Translations under genes and position numbers: made by a program
Shown here: piece after piece, positions 32,653 through 42,401 of the stretch
Numbering within the stretch: the first letter of the stretch is position 1
Layout: each line of letters starts with the position of its first letter
Notes under the pieces: model-generated
What the model saw: the letters and a program-made list of their open reading frames with translations, nothing else
Databases searched by the model: none
What the model was told of the DNA's origin: nothing
NCBI GenBank assembly: GCA_023412195.1
Contig: JAEYNZ010000066.1
Span: 1-54,915 of the forward strand
Origin: Bacteroidota bacterium
GTDB lineage: Bacteria; Bacteroidota; Bacteroidia; Bacteroidales; Prolixibacteraceae
Length of the DNA stretch: 54,915 nt
Reading direction: 5' to 3'

Positions 32653-33960
32653 TCATTTAAACTGCAATCGCGGATGTACTTTCATAGTACGGTAGCCATA
32701 AATGGCAATAACAACAAAACAGATGAACGGCAGAATGAAAGAAAAGTTTACAGCGGGTAAAGGCCCTACATTACCCAAATCAATAATGGCACCCTGAAGA
32801 GGTGGCATCAGTGCGCCACCCACTATGGCCATTACAAGACCGGCTGCACCTATTGTAGCATCATCGCCCAGACCTTCAAGGGCAATGCCATAGATTGTAG
32901 GAAACATGAGTGACATAAATGCCGAGGTTGCAACCAGCAGATACAGTCCTGCCATTCCTTCAATGAGGATTACACCTGTAGTTGTAGCCATACCTCCAAT
33001 GGCAAATACCATCAGCAACATCCGGGTATTGAAATACTTCATGAGCATGGTGCTGATAAACCTGCTCGAAAGGAAAATAACCATAGCCACAATGTTGTAA
33101 TTCTGGGCAGTAGCCTTGGGTATTCCCAGGTTATCGGCATAATGGATAATGAAAGTCCAGCACATAATCTGGGCGCCCACATAAAACATCTGGGCAATTA
33201 CACCCTCCCGGTAGCGAACGTTCCTGAAAAGCCGTTTAAAAGAATCAACAGCTTTGATTGTATGATCTGCTCCTGCCCTTCTGGGCATTTTAAAAAAATA
33301 GATGATGATGAACATAGTGATCACAACAAATCCAAGTATGATATACGGATCACGGATGACAGCCAGGTCATGGGTACGTATGACTGCCTTTTGTGCTTCA
33401 TCAAGGGCGGGAAAAATAAGCTCTCCTGAGGCATCACGTTTATCCGATTCCAATGAAGCCAAAATAAATCTGGAAGCCACAAACATGCCCAGCAGCGATC
33501 CCATTGGATTAAACGACTGTGCAAGGTTCAGCCTGCGTGTAGCCGTTTCAGGATCACCCATTGAAAGAATATATGGGTTGGCAGTGGTCTCCAAAAAAGC
33601 AAGGCCGAAAGTCAGAATATATAGTGATACCAAAAAGAAACCAAAGATTTCGAACTGGGCTGCAGGGAAAAAAAGCAGTGCGCCAACAGCATAAAGGGCC
33701 AGGCCCATCAATATCCCTTTCTTGTAACTATATTTTTTAACAAAAAGCGCAGCTGGGATAGCCATGGTGGCATAACCGCCGTAAAATGCAAACTGCACAA
33801 GAGCTGCCTTAACGTTCGACATCTCCATAACAGTCTGGAAAGCAGCCACCAGCGGGTTTGTTATGTCATTGGCAAAGCCCCACAGGGCAAATAAACTGGT
33901 AATCAAAATGAACGGTACCAGCACATCTTTTGAAACCACAGGTTTTTTTGAATAGTTCAT
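32653..33960 (-). CDS. fucP: Sugar:proton symporter, FucP-like MFS permease
   Basis: A 435-residue major facilitator with 12 membrane helices that aligns with E. coli FucP throughout (FAFYGGYATMAIPAALFVKK; GLAFLETTANPYI; MFYVGAQIMCWTFIIHYA; PTIYGIALEGLG). FucP imports L-fucose with a proton, using Asp46 and Glu135. Glu135 is kept as Glu124, but the Asp46 position is Asn35 here and an Asp sits one helical turn earlier (Asp32, in ANDITN). Relatives in this phylum often read ANDITNP, so this may be a subgroup with the same or a different sugar. It lies 25 kb from fucI but 5.5 kb from the GH29 fucosidase, so fucose is the best guess. Confidence 0.85.
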   Translation of the reverse strand: MNYSKKPVVSKDVLVPFILITSLFALWGFANDITNPLVAAFQTVMEMSNVKAALVQFAFYGGYATMAIPAALFVKKYSYKKGILMGLALYAVGALLFFPAAQFEIFGFFLVSLYILTFGLAFLETTANPYILSMGDPETATRRLNLAQSFNPMGSLLGMFVASRFILASLESDKRDASGELIFPALDEAQKAVIRTHDLAVIRDPYIILGFVVITMFIIIYFFKMPRRAGADHTIKAVDSFKRLFRNVRYREGVIAQMFYVGAQIMCWTFIIHYADNLGIPKATAQNYNIVAMVIFLSSRFISTMLMKYFNTRMLLMVFAIGGMATTTGVILIEGMAGLYLLVATSAFMSLMFPTIYGIALEGLGDDATIGAAGLVMAIVGGALMPPLQGAIIDLGNVGPLPAVNFSFILPFICFVVIAIYGYRTMKVHPRLQFK

Positions 33961-34099
33961 TGTATCAAAATTAATTCAGGAAAAAGTTTCGCTAAAATGG
34001 TGAAAATATTACTTAAATCTGACCTGCACCGTCCGTTATTATTTTTTTGTTTTTATTCCTTCACTTGTTTCGCTTCAGCGGGCAATGGAAAATAAGGGA

Positions 34100-36754
34100 T
34101 CAATACCCCGCAACAGTAACCGGTCCCATCAATCCGGAATCCTTAACCGGCCATGAAGTAGCATCAAAGGGTTTGTAATCGATATTTACAAAATTTATGT
34201 CATGAAACTTTTTCCAGTTCGTACCACGAAGATCAAGGTCACGTATGCGGTTTGCAGCAACATTTGTCACTTCCACTTCCAAAAGATTCTTCCCCTGTTG
34301 CAGGTTATCGACTGTAACTCTGAAGGCAGGGCCGAACAGAACACCGAAGTCTTTCCCATTCACCCTTACCCGGGCACAATCATAAACCTCACCCAGATCA
34401 AGCAATCCTGAGGATGAAGAACCTTCCCATCCAAACTCAGCAGAATATTTTGCAGTACCAGCAAACCTTGCAGTATTTTCATCTCCAAGGCGAGTCCAGG
34501 AAACCAGTTCATCTGTTGATATATCTCCAGGAAAAACCGGTCCGCCTTCAAGAAAAGTAATTTTCCACAGGCCTTCCAACTCCTGCGGTTTCATATCAGA
34601 TTCATGATATCGGTACTGCGGCAGATTAAATGTCCTGTCTGAACAGCGGATAAAAACCATCCGCTCAGGCTCCAGTTGTATTCTAATGGTTTCATTTCTG
34701 CTGTCTGCAATGCTGATTTCACCATTTTCAGGAAAATAAAAAAGATACGATCCTGCATCGGCATTCAGTTCAACCCATTCATCAATTGAATCCATACCGG
34801 TGTTCACAACCATATACCAATCTTCATCATCCATGCTCATCTTTTGAAAATGAAATCCCTTCTGGCGCAGAGATTTTTCACCCGGAACTTCAGCATGATT
34901 CAGAAGGCTGATGACATCCCCAACAATGCCTTCAGAAGACATTCCCGCTTTTAAATCTTCAATCTGCCCTGCCCTTTCCTCAAGTTTATATATGCCCGGA
35001 ACGCTTGCTGGCAAGTCCTTATCGAAGAATATTTTTCCATCCTGAGCAACCATTTCAGCAAGTTTTTGAAGGGTATGCTCCGACATATAATTCGTTTCAG
35101 GAATAACCAAAGCTTTATATTTTGCATCCCCTTCCGTGATGATTTCTCCATCTGATATCCGGCAGTTAAGCAGCTGCCTGTCGGAAATATAATCGAAGGT
35201 ATATCCCTCATCTGTTAATCTTTGAGAAAGTTCCGACATGGGAAAGTTTCCGAACCAGGGTGCTTTGTCGCCCTTGTCGATATTCAGGTTCAGAAACATT
35301 CTTCCGTTGCCCGAAGAAGCCACATCATGCCATGGCCAGTAAACCAGCACATCGGCACGGGGTACAGCCTGCTGCAATACAGCCTGAGTTCTTTCTATAT
35401 ACTTAAACAGTGAGGGCAGCTCACGCCAGAGCGGATTACGGCTGTTTACCTGGGAAGATGCATAAAAAAGCCAGCCGGGCCAGGCTGCATCGGCCGGGGA
35501 ATAACAGGTCCCATGAAAAAACATATGGTTGACACCAGCTAAAAAATACCGGTTGGCAGCCCTGATCATATCAGCCGGGGTGACAGTCCAGTGCTCATCA
35601 AGCCATGTATAGCTTTCGGAGGAAACGAGTTTCTTACCTGTCACATGTGCTGCAGATGATGCAAATTTTGTAGTGAAAATATCCACAGTACCAGGTACTA
35701 TTCTGCCGAAGATTTCTGTCTCAGGAATATCACAGGCAGAATACAGATCCAGCACATTCCCCGGTGAACCATGAGCCTGGTTCCGGTTCAGGCTTCCATG
35801 ACTGTTGGCCCAGCGGGTCATAGGCTGTATAAATGATTCCAGCACCAGGTCGGAAAGGGTTTCCCGGTAATCCGACTTCACCCTGGCAGCCATGTCATTA
35901 TTTTTTTCAACGTCACCTGCCAAAACATGCAGGACCAATGCCAGATCATATCCGCGTCTTGTCCTGAATTCTTCTGTAAACCGGGGAGTGAAATCACCAC
36001 TGTATTCAAAAGAGTCGTGAAAAAAACAGCGTACCATAGCATCATCCAGCTTCATCCTGTTCCAGAACTCCCCGAAGTACCATTCCGTAACATCCTCATC
36101 AAAAGTATCAATTGCCCAGCCTTTACCCCCGTTGGAAGCACGTTTCACCTTGTCCCCGTTTTTTATCCTGACGGCTGCATAAACAGTTCCTTCCGAAGGC
36201 GCCGTAAAGCTTAACCCTGCATCGAGAACAGTCACACGTCCTGTTTCATCTACGAATGAAAATGCTTCTCCATTTTCAAACCCGGCAGGTTCAAAAATCT
36301 CACCTGCCTGCAGCTTCCACGAATCCATTTTAAGCGACCACAGCCCCTTTTCTTCAGGCACGAAAGGCCCCCCGCAACGCCACCCGCTTCCCGGAGGAAT
36401 ATCTACTCCCAGGCCCAATCTTCTGGCCTCCTCCAATGTAAATTTCAATATTTCGGAAAACTCAGTTGAAAGATATTCAATGTCCCTTTGTCCTTCCCCC
36501 TGCACACCATAGATTGAAGTAATTTCAACTCCTCCTATTCCGGCCGATGCCATTTCCTGAAGTTCACGGGTAATATTTTCCCTGTCGACTGCATTGCCCG
36601 GCCACCACCACCTGGTCCACGGTTTTGATTCAATTGTTGGCTCAGGCCATGAAACATTTTGTTCGTTGCAGGATGAAGAAAGCATCATTGCTGTTAAAAG
36701 TAAAATTACGGACTTCACAAACAGCTTTGGAACAGTTTTAATCATATTAATCAA
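34100..36754 (-). CDS. Glycoside hydrolase, GH106-like (alpha-L-rhamnosidase type)
   Basis: An 884-residue secreted glycosidase. The signal peptide ends in LSSSCNEQN, so it may be a lipoprotein. The catalytic part starts with TRWWWPGNAVDRENITREL and ASAGIGGVEITSIYG, followed by FTLEEARRLGLGVDIPPGSGW, a TIM-barrel start typical of GH106 and related rhamnosidase-like families. MKLDDAMVRCFFHDSFEY and AGVNHMFFHGTCYSP are further family signs. The C-terminus (about 740-880) is a galactose-binding-like sandwich (LLDLGEVYDCARVRVNGKDF). GH106 proteins are often over 1000 residues, so this is a short member. It is likely to remove rhamnose or a similar deoxysugar from glycans. The exact linkage is not deducible. 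Confidence 0.75.
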   Translation of the reverse strand: MINMIKTVPKLFVKSVILLLTAMMLSSSCNEQNVSWPEPTIESKPWTRWWWPGNAVDRENITRELQEMASAGIGGVEITSIYGVQGEGQRDIEYLSTEFSEILKFTLEEARRLGLGVDIPPGSGWRCGGPFVPEEKGLWSLKMDSWKLQAGEIFEPAGFENGEAFSFVDETGRVTVLDAGLSFTAPSEGTVYAAVRIKNGDKVKRASNGGKGWAIDTFDEDVTEWYFGEFWNRMKLDDAMVRCFFHDSFEYSGDFTPRFTEEFRTRRGYDLALVLHVLAGDVEKNNDMAARVKSDYRETLSDLVLESFIQPMTRWANSHGSLNRNQAHGSPGNVLDLYSACDIPETEIFGRIVPGTVDIFTTKFASSAAHVTGKKLVSSESYTWLDEHWTVTPADMIRAANRYFLAGVNHMFFHGTCYSPADAAWPGWLFYASSQVNSRNPLWRELPSLFKYIERTQAVLQQAVPRADVLVYWPWHDVASSGNGRMFLNLNIDKGDKAPWFGNFPMSELSQRLTDEGYTFDYISDRQLLNCRISDGEIITEGDAKYKALVIPETNYMSEHTLQKLAEMVAQDGKIFFDKDLPASVPGIYKLEERAGQIEDLKAGMSSEGIVGDVISLLNHAEVPGEKSLRQKGFHFQKMSMDDEDWYMVVNTGMDSIDEWVELNADAGSYLFYFPENGEISIADSRNETIRIQLEPERMVFIRCSDRTFNLPQYRYHESDMKPQELEGLWKITFLEGGPVFPGDISTDELVSWTRLGDENTARFAGTAKYSAEFGWEGSSSSGLLDLGEVYDCARVRVNGKDFGVLFGPAFRVTVDNLQQGKNLLEVEVTNVAANRIRDLDLRGTNWKKFHDINFVNIDYKPFDATSWPVKDSGLMGPVTVAGY

Positions 36755-37063
36755 CAGTTAGATATTTCCGGCCTAAGGCTGACATAGGTTAAAATACGAC
36801 CATAAAAATAAATATTTCAGCCGTGGAAATTCAATTCAGCCAATTAAATATTAGAACCCAGTCAAGCACTGAGGCACAGATTTAGGTTGTTGAGGGAGCA
36901 AAGCAGTTCCGGATGAGAACTATGACAACCTTTAAAGAAAATTAATCCGGGTAGGGTTTGAGGCTTAAGCATGAATAATAATCCTTAAAGCAACAGATTT
37001 GAATTTCTTCATAATTACCTGCCGATAATACCGCAACCTGAACTTCAACTGATGTTGACGTAT
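36755..37063. other. 309-nt intergenic region between the GH106-like and DUF5916 genes
   Basis: No gene, tRNA or promoter consensus is seen. AGGTTGT (36884-36890) and ACAACCT (36925-36931) could pair around an inner AGTTC/GAACT hairpin, but no T-run follows on either strand. Confidence 0.5.
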
Positions 37064-39286
37064 CTACAATCTGAAAGTGTGGGTATATTTCAGCAACAAC
37101 GTGCGGTTTAGATATGCTGGTGGGTTAATCCCGGCCTGATTATCATACATATATCTTAAATCGTTAAAAACGAGGTAAAAATCATTACCATCGGCAGGAT
37201 TATACCTAAGCCTGAAATTGGTTATCACCATGTTGTCGTTTTCATTAAACTGAAAATAAGAACTGGCCGATATTTTAGTATTGAGCATATAGGTAAGCTT
37301 AACCCGGGCAAGATTATTGGTGAATTGCTGGTTGCGATCCGGGAATTTAATCCTGTTAAATTTATATGAACCAGTAACCTGCAGGCTGGCCGACAGGTTC
37401 AGGGCTGCTTCAGCTTCGGCAGCGAAATGATTCCCGTCGTAAAATTCACCTAATTCATACCCAAATCTACCCACAACAGCTCTGTTTTGCGGCGTACCAA
37501 AATCACCAAAAAGATTAACGAAAAAATAGTTGCCTTCAGGTACGAATACATTTTCAGACAGGTAAAAATTTTGAAAAACCCCTTCTCTCAAAAAGTTAAG
37601 ACTGTTGAACAAGGAGAATCCATTCTTCCAGTTGACCACATATTGTGGGGCAATCTCAAAATTTTCAAGTTTTCCGTCAATAAGCCGATTCAGATAGGCA
37701 AAATCGAGGCTAAAACGGTGTTTAAAAACACTGGCCGTTTCTTGTGGGAAAAAACCATACAGCAATTCTCCCCGAAACTCCCGGAATTGCTGTGTGAACA
37801 TAAAACCGGTGCCTGGATTAAAGTTAAGACCAGAATATGCATATTTAGCAATGTAACTAAAACCCTCGTCGTTCCGTCGTTCCCAGTTCACGGCAAAATA
37901 AGTAGGATCTGCTGATACAAGATTGGCTTCCATTCCTTTTTCCATGGTTTGGGCCAGTTTAATATCCAGATAGTCATCACCAAAAACCCTAAAAATGCCA
38001 TCGACTCCATACGAAGCGTTGTAGTTCCCGTCGAAGCCCACACGGGTTGAGAGTATCGCTCCCACATAAGAGTTTGGATTTAAAACCTGTTTACGTATCC
38101 TAGCGACCCCAAAATTCTCCGCCGGATTTCCATTATACTGTTCGGTATTCATATTGAGGAAACCCACATCCCAGTCGCCCACGCGTCCTACCAGCCGGGC
38201 ACCTCCAATTATCCTTACCGGTTGGCCTTGCGCAATACCAATCCTGCGACTGTAAAAGAGTTCCTGCGGCCCTCCAAGATTATAGCTGAAGATGCTTGAC
38301 CGTTCCTGAAAAAAAAGCCTTTTCTCGGGAAAGAACAAGGAATAACGTGTAAGGTTAACTTGTTGATCATCTGCCTCTACCTGGGCAAAATCAGTATTTA
38401 CTGTAAAATCAAGTGTCAGGTTACTGTTTAGGTTATACTTTACATCGAGACCACCAGTATATTTAGGTTTATCACTCCTAACATAAGACGTTTCATCTTC
38501 ATCCGGCAAGTAATCGCGTGTAAATCCGCCAAGTACATAAGGAGAAATATAAATTGGGTTATGTGGCTGCACATTTTTAAAGTATACCGGGGAAGACAGT
38601 GAAGGTTTTAAACGGGCACTTTCGCCATAACGGGTGTCAATGGCCGGAAAAGTATTAATCTCATTAAGATAACTTATCCTTCTGTTAATTATAAGTCCCA
38701 TCCGGGTTTGATTGTTAACACTCTGGAATCTAAGACTTGAAAAGGGAATCCGCATTTCAACATACCATGCTTCATCGTCCTTTGCTGTTTTAACATCCCA
38801 GAAGGTGTTCCATGTGTAATTGGTACTTTCGCCATCCGGTCCACCTCTGCTGACAGCATCATTCGAAACAGTATAGTCAATTTTTAAACCCGAAGGCATT
38901 GTAAAAAATGCCAGGGCATTTTCTTTATCATCGTAGGTATCTAAAATGATACCGAACGAATCAGAGTTATCGGAGGTTTCATCCCTTTTTTTACTGGTGG
39001 AAACCATTTTCGTAATGTCTTTATAATACAGAATGGCTCCAATCCAAAGGAAATCCTTGTCGTAAGTAATCCTGATATCGCTTAGTTCAGAAGGTTGATT
39101 ACCAAAAACCGGATAGTGCATAATCATATTAAACTCGGGAACCAGTTGCCATGCAGTTTCATCGGGTTTTCCATCAAAATTAATTTCACCGTTTAAAGGT
39201 GTTATATTCATCTGAGCCTGAGTATCGGCTAACCCAATAATCACTAAAAAAAAGGGCAGAGAAAATAGGATATTTAAACGATTCAT
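37064..39286 (-). CDS. CBM9-like/DUF5916 outer-membrane beta-barrel protein
   Basis: A 740-residue protein with a signal peptide (MNRLNILFSLPFFLVIIGLA, cleavage near residue 25). Residues about 30-225 form a carbohydrate-binding family 9-like sandwich (INFDGKPDETAWQ; DKDFLWIGAILYY; WYVEMRIPFSSLRF). Residues about 230-740 show the DUF5916 pattern: SVYFKNVQPHNPIYISPYVL, FTVNTDFAQVEADDQQVNLT and FFPEKRLFFQERSSIF, then alternating strands to the C-terminal YTHTFRL with a final aromatic-type strand. It is probably an outer-membrane barrel with an exposed sugar-binding domain. The function is not established, but it is common in glycan-degrading Bacteroidota. Confidence 0.85.
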   Translation of the reverse strand: MNRLNILFSLPFFLVIIGLADTQAQMNITPLNGEINFDGKPDETAWQLVPEFNMIMHYPVFGNQPSELSDIRITYDKDFLWIGAILYYKDITKMVSTSKKRDETSDNSDSFGIILDTYDDKENALAFFTMPSGLKIDYTVSNDAVSRGGPDGESTNYTWNTFWDVKTAKDDEAWYVEMRIPFSSLRFQSVNNQTRMGLIINRRISYLNEINTFPAIDTRYGESARLKPSLSSPVYFKNVQPHNPIYISPYVLGGFTRDYLPDEDETSYVRSDKPKYTGGLDVKYNLNSNLTLDFTVNTDFAQVEADDQQVNLTRYSLFFPEKRLFFQERSSIFSYNLGGPQELFYSRRIGIAQGQPVRIIGGARLVGRVGDWDVGFLNMNTEQYNGNPAENFGVARIRKQVLNPNSYVGAILSTRVGFDGNYNASYGVDGIFRVFGDDYLDIKLAQTMEKGMEANLVSADPTYFAVNWERRNDEGFSYIAKYAYSGLNFNPGTGFMFTQQFREFRGELLYGFFPQETASVFKHRFSLDFAYLNRLIDGKLENFEIAPQYVVNWKNGFSLFNSLNFLREGVFQNFYLSENVFVPEGNYFFVNLFGDFGTPQNRAVVGRFGYELGEFYDGNHFAAEAEAALNLSASLQVTGSYKFNRIKFPDRNQQFTNNLARVKLTYMLNTKISASSYFQFNENDNMVITNFRLRYNPADGNDFYLVFNDLRYMYDNQAGINPPAYLNRTLLLKYTHTFRL

Positions 39287-39423
39287 AGGTTAAAATTAAT
39301 AATGTAAATATAGTAGCCATTCGTTTGACTGATTCACAATCTCCAAATAAATAATTTATTACAAATCCACCTATAAAAAGACCCTTAGTATTATTAGTTT
39401 TATCACGATTAAATTATCAAACA

Positions 39424-40722
39424 ATGAAGTTTTTATTAGTACCTGTATTAATAACCTTTGCCCTCACAACAATGGCGCAAAGCTACAGAACCGATGAAGG
39501 ATTGCTGAAAGATTTCCAGGACATGAAATTCGGAATGTTTGTCCATTGGGGCCCTGTCAGCCTGAAAGGAACCGAAATAGGCTGGTCGAGAGGCGAAGAG
39601 GTACCCTCTGATGAATATGATAATCTGTACAAAGAGTTCAATCCTGTGCGTTTCGATGCAGATGAATGGATAAAAACACTGAAGGATGCAGGAATGAAAT
39701 ACTTCATCATCACAAGCCGGCATCACGATGGGTTTAGTCTATGGCCTACTGCTTATTCTGATTACAATATCATGGCCACCCCCTATAAAAGGGATGTGCT
39801 GATGGAAATGAAACAGGCCTGTGACAAACACGGGATTTTATTTGGCACCTATTATTCCATTTGCGACTGGAAGCACCCGCTTTACCCGCTTGGCAGTCCG
39901 GGAGGTAGTACCCGCAAGGAAACGGGTGATATGGAAAAATTTCTGCCGCTGATCCATTTGCAGACAAGAGAGCTTATTGAAAAATACAACTCCAGGATCA
40001 TGTGGTTCGATGGCGAATGGGAGGAACCCTGGTCACATGAAATGGGACAGAACCTTTACCAGTACCTGAAGTCGCTCGATCAAAAAATCCTGATCAACAA
40101 CCGGGTGGATAAAGGCAGAAAAGGAATGGAAGGAATTACAATTTCCGATCAGTATGCGGGTGACTTCGCTACTCCGGAACAGCGGATTGGTACCTACAAC
40201 ATCGATCAGCCCTGGGAATCTTGTATCACCATATGCACGCAATGGTCGTGGAAACCGGATGATGAACTTAAAAGCACTGAAGAATGTCTGCATACTTTGC
40301 TTAAAACTGTGGGAGGTGGCGGAAACCTGTTACTGAATGTAGGGCCAATGCCCGATGGCCGGATTGAGCAACGACAGGCCGAACGGCTCAGGGAGATGGG
40401 TGACTGGCTTAAAAAATACGGTGAAGCCGTGTATGGTACAACCGGGGGACCTTATAAGCCGGATGAGCTTATGGCAGCAGCAAGAAAAGACAGCACGGTA
40501 TATATTTACCTGTTCAATTCTGCTATAGATATACTGGAACTTCCCTTCCCCGATGATGTACGCATAAAAGATTGCTTAGTCCTTAAAGGAAAAAAACTAT
40601 CTTTTAACCAGGAAGCAGGTAACGTCAGAATTTCCTTGCCGGCGAATAGAAAAGAGGTTGTAACGGTAGTAAAAATGAAATTAAACCAACGGGCAGAAAC
40701 CCTGGGAACCCTGGAAATATAA
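39424..40722 (+). CDS. Alpha-L-fucosidase (GH29)
   Basis: This secreted enzyme releases L-fucose from glycans with retention of configuration. It has 432 residues, the first 19 a signal peptide ending TMAQ. The GH29 fold is clear: FGMFVHWGPVSLKGTEIGW, KYFIITSRHHDGFSLWPT, FGTYYSICDW and IMWFDGEWEE, in which Asp196 is the expected nucleophile. GNLLLNVGPMPDGRI closes the catalytic barrel, and a small beta-sandwich follows. The acid/base residue is variable in the family and is not assigned here. The product fits FucI and the FucP-type permease. A 2-hydroxyacid dehydrogenase gene follows after 4 nt. Confidence 0.95.
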   Translation: MKFLLVPVLITFALTTMAQSYRTDEGLLKDFQDMKFGMFVHWGPVSLKGTEIGWSRGEEVPSDEYDNLYKEFNPVRFDADEWIKTLKDAGMKYFIITSRHHDGFSLWPTAYSDYNIMATPYKRDVLMEMKQACDKHGILFGTYYSICDWKHPLYPLGSPGGSTRKETGDMEKFLPLIHLQTRELIEKYNSRIMWFDGEWEEPWSHEMGQNLYQYLKSLDQKILINNRVDKGRKGMEGITISDQYAGDFATPEQRIGTYNIDQPWESCITICTQWSWKPDDELKSTEECLHTLLKTVGGGGNLLLNVGPMPDGRIEQRQAERLREMGDWLKKYGEAVYGTTGGPYKPDELMAAARKDSTVYIYLFNSAIDILELPFPDDVRIKDCLVLKGKKLSFNQEAGNVRISLPANRKEVVTVVKMKLNQRAETLGTLEI

Positions 40723-40726
40723 AAAA

Positions 40727-41683
40727 ATGAATATCGTAATTCTTGATTCAGGCTACAAATCTTACGAATTTGAACATTCAGTTTTCAACAAGGATGAGTT
40801 CCATCTGAAAATTCATCCTGCGTATAAAGGCGACAAAGATGAAAAAGCTGCATTTGCCAGGGAAGCTCACGGCATACTGGTTAGACATACTGTCATTGAC
40901 GCTGACTTCCTTTTAAAAATGAAGAACCTGAAAGCTGTTGTGCGGTATGGTGTGGGATATGACAATGTGGATGTGGATGCCTGCACCAGACATGGTATTA
41001 AGGTAGCCAATGTGCAGGGATATGCCAATCATGCCGTAGCCGAACACGCTCTGGCCTTAATGTTGTCGTGCAGCAGGGGGTTGTGGGATACAAAAAAACA
41101 GATTACCACCAGGTTTGCTTCACCACCGGTTGAAGATATTTTCGAACTGCATGATAAAACCCTGGGCATTATCGGACTGGGGAGGATAGGAAGCGAATTC
41201 AGCAGGAAAGCGGCACCCCTATTCAGGGAAATCATTGCCAGCGATCCATATAAACCAGAAAGTTTCTTTATCGGGTTGAAAGTACGGAAAGTCACCTTTC
41301 TGGAGCTGCTGAAGCAATCACATGTCATCAGCATCCATTGTAACCTGACTCCTGAAACAGATCGCCTGTTGAATGAAGAAGCTTTCAAAAAAATGAAGTG
41401 CAGGCCTGTCATCATCAATACTGCAAGGGGTGAAATCATCGATGAGAAGGCATTGCTCAATGCGCTGATAAAACAACAGGTTCACAGTGCCGGACTGGAT
41501 GTATATGAAAATGAGCCAGCAACCGATGTCCAGATTCCGTTAACAGATCATCCGCGCACGATATGTACCGGGCATTATGCATGGTATTCCGACCATGCTG
41601 CCCGGGAACTGCAGAAAAGGGCTGCAAAAAATCTGCATGACCTGCTAAAAGGAATTCCTGTGGAAGATTGTTTGAATCCATAA
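40727..41683 (+). CDS. D-2-hydroxyacid dehydrogenase (C-terminal-binding-protein-like)
   Basis: A 318-residue NAD-dependent dehydrogenase of the D-isomer family. It has the coenzyme motif GLGRIG (150-155), the catalytic Arg234 (NTARGE), Glu263 (YENEP) and His283 (TGHYAWYSDHA), so it should be active in reducing a 2-keto acid. The HYAWYS pattern resembles the CtBP group. It follows the GH29 gene by 4 nt and is surely in its transcript. A link to sugar-acid metabolism is plausible, but no product can be named. Confidence 0.88.
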   Translation: MNIVILDSGYKSYEFEHSVFNKDEFHLKIHPAYKGDKDEKAAFAREAHGILVRHTVIDADFLLKMKNLKAVVRYGVGYDNVDVDACTRHGIKVANVQGYANHAVAEHALALMLSCSRGLWDTKKQITTRFASPPVEDIFELHDKTLGIIGLGRIGSEFSRKAAPLFREIIASDPYKPESFFIGLKVRKVTFLELLKQSHVISIHCNLTPETDRLLNEEAFKKMKCRPVIINTARGEIIDEKALLNALIKQQVHSAGLDVYENEPATDVQIPLTDHPRTICTGHYAWYSDHAARELQKRAAKNLHDLLKGIPVEDCLNP

Positions 41684-41786
41684 TCCGGTCAGGCTAATAA
41701 TCGAAAAAAATGCTCCAGTAAATCCCTGGTCCGGCGATCCATATTACCTGCAGCATTGATGTCACCTATGAGAAGCAGCCTCCCCT

Positions 41787-41871
41787 GAATCCCGAAGGGA
41801 TTGAATAACAATAGCCACAGGTGAAACCTGTGGAAAAATGCGCAGCCACCGCCTCAGCCCCGAAGGGGTTG
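41787..41871 (-). repeat. REP unit on the 3' side of the transposase
   Basis: Read on the minus strand: hairpin A (TCAACCCCTTCGGGGCTGA, 41855-41873), a GC-rich spacer, hairpin B (CCACAGGTTTCACCTGTGG, 41815-41833), the link CTATTGTTATT, and hairpin C (AATCCCTTCGGGATT, 41788-41802). The same order of three hairpins occurs on the other side of the transposase in the opposite orientation. Confidence 0.75.
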
Positions 41872-41874
41872 AAC

Positions 41875-42321
41875 CTACAGCAAATATTTTTCATCAAACT
41901 CAATCCCATGTTCGTTTAAAAACTCAATCAGCTCTTCCTTAAATGTCTTTATATGATGATGCTCCCTCTGATTTTTTACATATTTCATCAATATATTCAT
42001 TTGATTAATGTGATAGGTAAATGCCCCGTACCCTTCCTGCCATGAAGAAAAATAAGGAAATAACTGCTCCTGTTTTATATACAGGCTGCTGGATATCTTT
42101 ATATCTTTTACAAGAGATGACAATGAAACCGTCGGATGGACATGGGTTAGTATATGTAAATGATCTTCAGTACCATTAAGCTGATATAGCTTGCATTTTT
42201 TCATTTTTAATATACCCCAGATGTAGTGGTAGAGTTTATCTGAATTATCTAAATTCATTGTTCTTTCTCCTTTGTTTGTGGAAAAAACAATCTGATACAA
42301 AATTTGGGTAAAGGTTGACAT
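41875..42321 (-). CDS. REP-associated tyrosine transposase (RAYT / Y1_Tnp, IS200-like)
   Basis: A 148-residue HUH single-strand transposase of the Y1 type. The start at 42321 gives MSTFTQILYQIVFSTNKGER, the normal N-terminus of the family; an in-frame ATG at 42387 would add 22 residues and lie in the REP unit. The HUH motif is DHLHILTHVHP. The catalytic Tyr is in MKYVKNQREHHH, and the C-terminus FKEELIEFLNEHGIEFDEKYLL is typical of Bacteroidota members. IS200/IS605 enzymes nick at hairpins; RAYTs mobilise or spread the REP hairpins around them. It is bounded by two REP units in inverted orientation. The reading frame is intact, so the enzyme may be active. Confidence 0.9.
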   Translation of the reverse strand: MSTFTQILYQIVFSTNKGERTMNLDNSDKLYHYIWGILKMKKCKLYQLNGTEDHLHILTHVHPTVSLSSLVKDIKISSSLYIKQEQLFPYFSSWQEGYGAFTYHINQMNILMKYVKNQREHHHIKTFKEELIEFLNEHGIEFDEKYLL

Positions 42322-42336
42322 AAGTATTAGTATTGG

Positions 42337-42401
42337 TTGAACCCTTTCAGGTCCGGTTATACATTTTCCAATTATATCTGTTAGCATTGAACCCTTTCAG
42401 G
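42337..42401 (+). repeat. Repeated 15-mer at the 5' side of the transposase
   Basis: TTGAACCCTTTCAGG occurs at 42337-42351 and again at 42387-42401, where it is the first arm of a REP unit. The first copy overlaps none of the transposase from its chosen start and looks like a partial REP. Confidence 0.6.

Noticed and set aside
33966..33973. TAATTTTG promoter match upstream of the permease gene
   Set aside because: It lies only 5 nt from the ATG, which would leave almost no leader. It is more likely a chance match in AT-rich sequence.
42322..42387. A 22-residue extension of the transposase
   Set aside because: It would be read from the REP sequence, and MSTFTQILYQ is the usual start of the family.
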